NCBI GenBank assembly: GCA_032378655.1
Contig: JAVYJS010000005.1
Coordinates: forward strand, 30,576 to 94,575
Direction of reading: 5' to 3'
DNA length: 64,000 nucleotides
From: Arsenophonus melophagi
GTDB lineage: Bacteria; Pseudomonadota; Gammaproteobacteria; Enterobacterales; Enterobacteriaceae
Positions 58,575 to 64,000 of the stretch are shown here, one piece after another. Each line of letters begins with the position of its first letter. Position 1 is the stretch's first letter. The position numbers were made by a program, and so were the translations under genes. A model generated the notes under the pieces. It did not search any database. It was given only the letters and a program-made list of their open reading frames with translations, and had not been told where the DNA came from.

Positions 58575-59666
58575 ATGGGATTTAAATGCGGTATTGTTGG
58601 TTTGCCAAATGTCGGAAAGTCAACACTTTTTAATGCGCTGACAAAAGCTGGCATCGCAGCTGAAAACTTTCCTTTCTGTACTATTAAACCTAATACTGCT
58701 ATCGTGCCATTATCAGATCCTCGTCTTGATCAATTAGCAAAAATTGTTAAACCACATAGAGTATTACCAAATACAATAGAATTTATTGATATTGCAGGAT
58801 TAGTAAAAGGTGCTTCTAAAGGCCATGGTTTAGGTAATCAGTTTTTAGCTCATATTCGGGAAACTGCAGCCATTTGCCATGTGGTTCGCTGCTTTGACGA
58901 TGATAAAATCGTACATTTTTCTGGAAAAGTTAACCCACTAGAGGATATCGAGACTATCAATACTGAACTAATATTGACTGACTTAGATACCTGTGAACGC
59001 GCTATTTGCCGTATTCAAAAAAAAGCTTCTCGTGGTAAGAATGATACAAAAATTGAATTAGATGTTTTAAACAAATGTTTATCCTATCTTGAAAATGCAA
59101 AAATGCTACGTTCTGTAGTTTTCAGTGCAGAAGAAAAATCAGCTATATGCTATCTGAATTTTTTAACCTTAAAACCAACCATGTATATTGCTAATCTTAG
59201 TGAAGAGGGCTTTAAGAGCAATTCTTATCTAAAAGTAGTCAGCGATTTTGTAAGAAAAGAGGGTGCTGTTTTTTTGCCAATCTGTGCTGCTTTTGAAGCA
59301 GCTATTGCCAATATGGATCAAGATGAACGCGATAAATTTATGATAGATCTAGGTATATCAAAGCCTATAATAGAGTGCCTGATCAATGTAAGTTTTAAAT
59401 TACTCAATTTAAAAACTTATTTTACAGCCGGTGTTAAAGAAGTTCGTGCTTGGACTATTCCGGCTTCTGCCACTGCGCCAAAAGCAGCCAGTGTGATCCA
59501 CACTGACATTGAAAAAGGTTTTATCCGTGCTCAAATAATTTCATTTACTGATTTTATTCGCTATAACGGTGAGCGAGGCGCCAAAGAAGCTGGCAAAATG
59601 CGCTATGAGGGAAAAGATTATATTGTTCAAGATGGCGATATCATTAATTTTTTGTTTAATGTTTAG
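58575..59666 (+). CDS. ychF: Ribosome-binding ATPase YchF (Ola1/DRG-related)
   Basis: P-loop protein of the Obg family that prefers ATP and binds ribosomes; linked to oxidative stress. The 363 residues equal the E. coli length. G1 is GLPNVGKST at 9-17, followed by the switch FCTIKPNT and DIAGLVKGASKG; the G4 region is altered (NLSEE) as is typical of YchF. A central coiled coil and a C-terminal TGS domain (TAGVKEVRAWTI, GKDYIVQDGDII) follow. It is next to pth as in E. coli. Confidence 0.96.
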   Translation: MGFKCGIVGLPNVGKSTLFNALTKAGIAAENFPFCTIKPNTAIVPLSDPRLDQLAKIVKPHRVLPNTIEFIDIAGLVKGASKGHGLGNQFLAHIRETAAICHVVRCFDDDKIVHFSGKVNPLEDIETINTELILTDLDTCERAICRIQKKASRGKNDTKIELDVLNKCLSYLENAKMLRSVVFSAEEKSAICYLNFLTLKPTMYIANLSEEGFKSNSYLKVVSDFVRKEGAVFLPICAAFEAAIANMDQDERDKFMIDLGISKPIIECLINVSFKLLNLKTYFTAGVKEVRAWTIPASATAPKAASVIHTDIEKGFIRAQIISFTDFIRYNGERGAKEAGKMRYEGKDYIVQDGDIINFLFNV

Positions 59667-59857
59667 TTGACTAACTATTTAAATTATTGAAATGGTCTAT
59701 TCAATATTACAGACATTTCCCATAAATAAAATACGATTTTGAAATTAGATTCAACGTTTAGACAATCGAAACGTAATAGTATAGCTTTTATACTTTCTGG
59801 GAAATCGATTGGTTACAGTAGATTTTTAATATTATTTCTTCTCTACATATGGTACAG

Positions 59858-59903
59858 AGTGTTTACAAGTTCTTATCTCTCAAGATAAGAACTTGTAAAC
59901 ACT
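59858..59903. repeat. Inverted repeat, 21-bp perfect arms
   Basis: Arms 59858-59878 and 59883-59903 around a 4-nt loop, about 190 nt after the ychF stop, followed by aaaaaat. Confidence 0.85.
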
Positions 59904-60097
59904 AAAAAATCAGTAATAAATGAGATTATTTTCTAAAACTTCATTACAAGTGTGCTACTTGTACTTATAGCTTTACTTACCATTCTTCAATTGTAAGACC
60001 AATAGTCACTCAATAACCTTACATATACACAACATATACATACTTAAATATAAAGAATTTTTACTAAACTCTTACTGTAATAAGATCAAAGTGATTC

Positions 60098-60139
60098 ATT
60101 CATGATTAGTTTGCAAGTTATTGCAAACTAATCATGAAT
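60098..60139. repeat. Inverted repeat, 19-bp perfect arms
   Basis: Arms 60098-60116 and 60121-60139 around gtta, about 185 nt beyond the htpX stop. Confidence 0.85.
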
Positions 60140-60324
60140 TCTATTGTATTTTATTCTGCATTGTCACGCCATACTAAACAAGGAAAGTACCTGTCGTCCA
60201 AAACTAGGTAAGGAAGCGTTAAATATAAAATCTAAAGATTCAACACTATCTATCAAGTTTATTTTGATAAAAATCAAGTTTAATAAAAAAATTGTTTTCT
60301 TATATTCTTAATAAAATTTATATT

Positions 60325-61209
60325 TTATGAATTAAAATAAATCTCCATACGTACAGCTTCAATGCGTTTATCAAGAGTAGGGTGAGATGAAAATAATTTA
60401 CTAAAAGATTTGGAATAACCGTTAATACAAAACGCTATCATACTGTTACCTTCCTGTGGCTCAGCACTTCTTTTTAAACACTGTAACGCCGCGATCATTT
60501 TTTCTTTACCTACTAAATGAGCTGCACCAGCATCTGCACGGAATTCACGATAACGTGAGAACCACATAGTGATAATACTAGCAAAAATACCAAATACCAT
60601 TTCTAATACCATTGATACTACAATGTAAATCATTGTGTTACTTTGACGAGTCTCACCCTCATGAGAGTTATTTGAAAAAAATACAGATGCTAGCTGTGCA
60701 ATAGTTCGTGAAAGAAAAAATACAAATGTATTCAATACTCCTTGCAATAAAGTTAAGGTTACCATATCACCATTAGCAATATGACTGATCTCATGAGCAA
60801 TAACAGCCTCAGCTTCATGACGACCCATACCTTCTAATAAACCGGTACTAACAGCAACTAGAGACGCATTCCGACGAGCTCCAGTAGCAAAAGCATTAAT
60901 ATCCATGGCTTGATAAATAGCAACTTCTGGCATTCTAATACCAGCTCGATCAGCTTGACGCTTAGCTGTACTTAACAGCCAATCTTCCATATCTGTAGTA
61001 GGATTTTTAATCACCTTTCCTTGCACAGAATATAAAGCCATCCATTTTGATATTAATAATGAGATAAATGACCCTCCAAAACCAAAAAGACCAGCAAGAG
61101 CTAATAGCTCCGGGATGTTTTGTTTTTGGATACCAATCAAACTTAATATTAAGCCAAATATAAACATGACTGACAAGTTTGTAAGTAAAAACAAGGCAAT
61201 TCGCATCAT
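60325..61209 (-). CDS. htpX: Membrane zinc protease HtpX
   Basis: Inner-membrane M48 metalloprotease that helps FtsH in membrane protein quality control. The 294 residues (E. coli 293) show four membrane helices (about 4-24, 36-56, 155-175, 193-213) and the zinc site HEISH with His139, Glu140 and His143; the third ligand Glu lies in the FRADAGAA region. INAFATGARR and SSHPTLDKRIEA match. It stands alone. Confidence 0.96.
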   Translation of the reverse strand: MMRIALFLLTNLSVMFIFGLILSLIGIQKQNIPELLALAGLFGFGGSFISLLISKWMALYSVQGKVIKNPTTDMEDWLLSTAKRQADRAGIRMPEVAIYQAMDINAFATGARRNASLVAVSTGLLEGMGRHEAEAVIAHEISHIANGDMVTLTLLQGVLNTFVFFLSRTIAQLASVFFSNNSHEGETRQSNTMIYIVVSMVLEMVFGIFASIITMWFSRYREFRADAGAAHLVGKEKMIAALQCLKRSAEPQEGNSMIAFCINGYSKSFSKLFSSHPTLDKRIEAVRMEIYFNS

Positions 61210-61342
61210 AAAAATTACTTTCCTTTAATTAAAAGAATTAAAATGATAAATACTAAACTAGTATTTATTTAAAAAGATTTAAACGATTTAAAAACTCTTT
61301 ATTGAGCTGGATATAATAATCCAGCGAGTTTTTATAAAACAG

Positions 61343-61384
61343 ATATAACAAAACTTTTCTAAAAATAGAAAAGTTTTGTTATAT
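61343..61384. repeat. Inverted repeat, 18-bp perfect arms
   Basis: Arms 61343-61360 and 61367-61384 around a 6-nt loop, 134 nt upstream of the htpX start. Confidence 0.85.
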
Positions 61385-61662
61385 AATCGAGTTTTTTAAA
61401 AAACTATGCAGTTTACTGCATACAATAATCGTATAGTTGATCACTGATGGTCTTATTGTACTTACTAAATTAGTGAGTAGTGTTTCTGCTTCTTTTAAAG
61501 AAGCATTAATTAACATACAGTATCATACTGCTATGTTATATGTAACATAATGTACTGACTAACACATCAGTAGCGTTAATGCACAATATTAACCTTGTTT
61601 TCCTTATTAACAAGGAACCCCTGTTGCTTCATTGTAAGCAACAATATCAAGGTTAAATGAGT

Positions 61663-61720
61663 AAAATATGCTCCCTTAATTCCTGCTTTCATTCAAACAG
61701 GAATTAAGGGAGCATATTTT
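61663..61720. repeat. Inverted repeat, 23-bp perfect arms
   Basis: Arms 61663-61685 and 61698-61720 around a 12-nt loop, with a GC-richer core (CTCCCTTAATTCCTG). It has T at the 3' end on the plus strand (atatttt) but no gene before it. Confidence 0.85.
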
Positions 61721-62292
61721 AAGTACATCATTTATTATATCGTATAATATCATTAGTTTCTTTACTTTCTTTTACTCGCTTCATTTAATTAAGTAAAAAA
61801 AATATTCTCTTAGCCTTTTATGAAAAGGTAAGCAGCATCTTCCGTAAAATATTTACACTGAGGATTTGCTACTCGTTCCTGGTTACAATAATTAAATTAT
61901 CCATAACATGGATTAATATCATCCATGATGTGCTTGCTAGCCAACAAGCACATCCAACATGTAAGAATTACCTTTAAGCTTTTTTAATTTTTTAGGTAAG
62001 AGTGATGAAAGTTATTCCATATTAACATAATAAAATTTTTTTATTATGCCTTCTGCTCATAAATACAATGTAAAAGATTGATTTTTTTACGTTTAAAGGA
62101 TTTGATTATTAAATTTTCCATTACCAAATATGCAACTATAATCGTGCATCGCTTTATTGATCATTTTAGATGCTTCAGAGCTACTAAAATGATCAATGAA
62201 ATACTGCAAACGCATGTTTATGATAAACATCATCTACATCCTGAAGAATTTTGTCTTTAGTATTAAATACCTGAACTAGTGGACCAATCTTG

Positions 62293-62363
62293 ACAAATAA
62301 ATTAGTAATGATACCGCTTGTAATGTAAAATAGTACAAGCGGTATCATTACTAATTTATTTGT
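62293..62363. repeat. Inverted repeat, 30-bp perfect arms
   Basis: Arms 62293-62322 and 62334-62363 around an 11-nt loop, the longest perfect stem in the window, with a GC-richer core (GATACCGCTTGTA). No gene is near. Confidence 0.9.
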
Positions 62364-63869
62364 GTCACTCAGTTTTAACATCTTTTTTTAAAGAAAAATA
62401 AAACCAACAATATTCAAAACACTTACTTTTTAATATTACGATATTAGGTTAGGTGCGCTACCTTATTTATATTTACAATAAGCTCAATACCGATTTACTG
62501 CTTGTAAGACATTTAATGTAACCAACCAATCATCTATTGGTCCACCAATAAAAAGCTGTTATCACAGTAACTATGATTGCCTACACAATAATTTTACCAC
62601 CAACCTTATTAATAAATAAGGTACTTTTTCTGTTAGACTACCTGATACCATTTGAGCTGATTATAATATAATCTTTATCTTACCTCATCACTATACCTAC
62701 ACATTATAATGATACATTCCCTTTATGAATTACATCGTGCTGTATTGCTGGGATTGAGCATGTGGATCTTTTCTTGTGCAAAAGTATTTTGCATTAATTG
62801 AAAATATTTTTATTTTTTTTTACTAATCGTTGTAGCGTAAAATGCTAGCATTTTATAAAAATTAATTTTATCGTTCTGTCAACGTTACCTAATAACTACA
62901 GATTAGCTAATAAAATTTAACTTTTATTTTTCAAAGTTATTTAGCGCCTTAACAGTTTTTTAATCTAATGCACTTTATTGCTGTTAACTGCAATAGCATT
63001 ATTATTCGCAAAATCTGGTTACTTATCCAGTATGATAATATGGTATTGAAATATTTCATATTGCTGCTGTTCTTCGAATACTACATATCATATCTCGCTG
63101 ATTTAGATAACTAATTTTAGTTATGATCATGATTTATGTTCAATGGCAATGTATTCATAATTCGATTGTTAATACATTGTTAGTATAAGCAAGAATATTT
63201 CTAGATAGCGGTTCTAGAATATTGTTAGAACAGTTTTATCGTAAATATAATTTACGATAGTGGTAATGAATTATGCTTAATACATAAGGTGCAAGAATAA
63301 TTTTAATTCATTAATCATGGCATTATTAAGATCCTTATTAAGTTATTGAAGCGTCTGAACTTTAAGTTGTTAAAGCGTATGAACTGTTCATAGTATTTGC
63401 GGTGCTAAAGTTTTTGCAAGTAAAGTACTATTACTAGATAATGCTTAGTGCATACTCATTTATACCCCTGTCCTCAATATTATCAAATACAAGTGCTTAA
63501 AATATTACAAGCACTGATACATTGATAATACTTTAATACGTAATCATTTTTTATACTTGATAAACTTGTAATGTAGTAAATTTAGTTGTAAACTAAAATT
63601 TAGTGAGATGGGTTCTCGAACCATGATAGACTTTTATTTTATTTTTTTCAGTAAAAACGTTTTTATTTATTTCATTTCCTTAGTCATTAAGCGAAGGTTT
63701 TATGGTATTATGAGTTTTTTGTTTTCTGTTGCAATACTGGTTTTTTAAATTTTAGCGCTGTATTTAAAAGGTAAATTTAAGCCTTTGCGTTTATTCGTTC
63801 TTGACTGATATGTTCCATAGAACTAGAGGAACTATTACCTGGCTATTTTAGCATAGCCATGGAGCCACC

Positions 63870-64000
63870 TCACTAAACCAATAAAAACAAATGTAGACAA
63901 TAACCTTTATAGTATATTGATAAGTTATGTAATTCCATGAACTATTCAGTATGGTTAATAGAGCATGGTTAACAGTATGAATCCGTGAAGATACAGCTTG
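63870..64000. repeat. Dispersed 131-bp repeat, copy 2 (cut by the window edge)
   Basis: Direct, gapless near-copy of 30561-30691. Similarity still holds at the last base of the window, so the repeat may continue beyond it. No open frame is shared. Confidence 0.85.

Larger units (their letters stand above)
59667..60324. other. Gene-free region between ychF and htpX
   Basis: A convergent gap at a synteny break. It contains two perfect hairpins (59858-59903 and 60098-60139) and no gene fragment that I could read. Confidence 0.55.
61210..64000. other. 2.8-kb gene-free region at the right edge
   Basis: In E. coli prc lies upstream of htpX on the same strand; no Prc fragment was recognised. Two short open frames (62078-62260 plus, 62193-62381 minus) overlap a hairpin and look random. 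Strong hairpins occur at 61343-61384, 61663-61720 and 62293-62363, and copy 2 of the dispersed repeat ends the window. Confidence 0.5.

Overview
This window looks like part of the reduced, AT-rich chromosome of a gamma-proteobacterial (Enterobacterales-type) insect endosymbiont. Nearly every protein reads as a close homologue of its Escherichia coli counterpart, and gene order follows E. coli in blocks. About 42 intact protein genes and 4 tRNAs remain. Summing the gene lengths gives roughly 65% coding, which is low for a bacterium, and the gaps are long and very AT-rich. The exact genus cannot be told from the sequence alone; a vitamin-retaining symbiont (pdxB, ribE, folP, ispB, hemA present) would fit. 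No phage, insertion sequence, CRISPR array, defence system or secondary-metabolite cluster was seen.

Layout. 1-6.2 kb: fabB, pdxB, truA. 7.7-30 kb: the deaD-pnp-rpsO-truB-rbfA-infB-nusA-metY-leuU-secG-glmM-folP-ftsH-rlmE-greA-obgE-rpmA-rplU block on the minus strand with ispB divergent, colinear with the E. coli 71-min region but lacking nlpI, rimP, argG, yhbY and dacB as working genes. 30.8-41.6 kb: ruvB-ruvA-ruvC-yebC-aspS (minus) and yecN-cmoA-cmoB-argS (plus), the E. coli 42-min region, with nudB broken. 43.5-49.2 kb: ribE, tRNA-Val, murJ, tRNA-Ser. 50-59.7 kb: kdsA-sirB1-prmC-prfA-hemA (minus) divergent from lolB-ispE-prs-pth-ychF (plus), the E. coli 27-min region. 60.3-61.2 kb: htpX, then 2.8 kb with no recognised gene.

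The gene set is housekeeping: translation and ribosome assembly, RNA decay, Holliday-junction processing, protein quality control, envelope synthesis (glmM, murJ, kdsA, lolB, fabB), isoprenoid/quinone precursors (ispE, ispB) and cofactors (pdxB, folP, ribE, hemA).

The most informative content lies between the genes. (1) Several gaps contain readable wrecks of exactly the gene that E. coli carries there: rimP and nudB are clear, yhbY and nlpI are good, and dacB, mdtK and usg are tentative. (2) The gaps contain an unusual number of long, perfect inverted repeats, each with a different sequence, with arms up to 30 bp. One starts inside the end of argS and one lies inside the nlpI wreck, so they seem to arise de novo in decaying DNA. 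(3) A 131-bp dispersed repeat occurs at 30561-30691 and again at the right edge of the window, both next to synteny breaks. (4) The tRNA-Ser(GGA) carries A instead of G at the discriminator position. Gene identities rest on recalled family sequences and motifs; no database search was possible.
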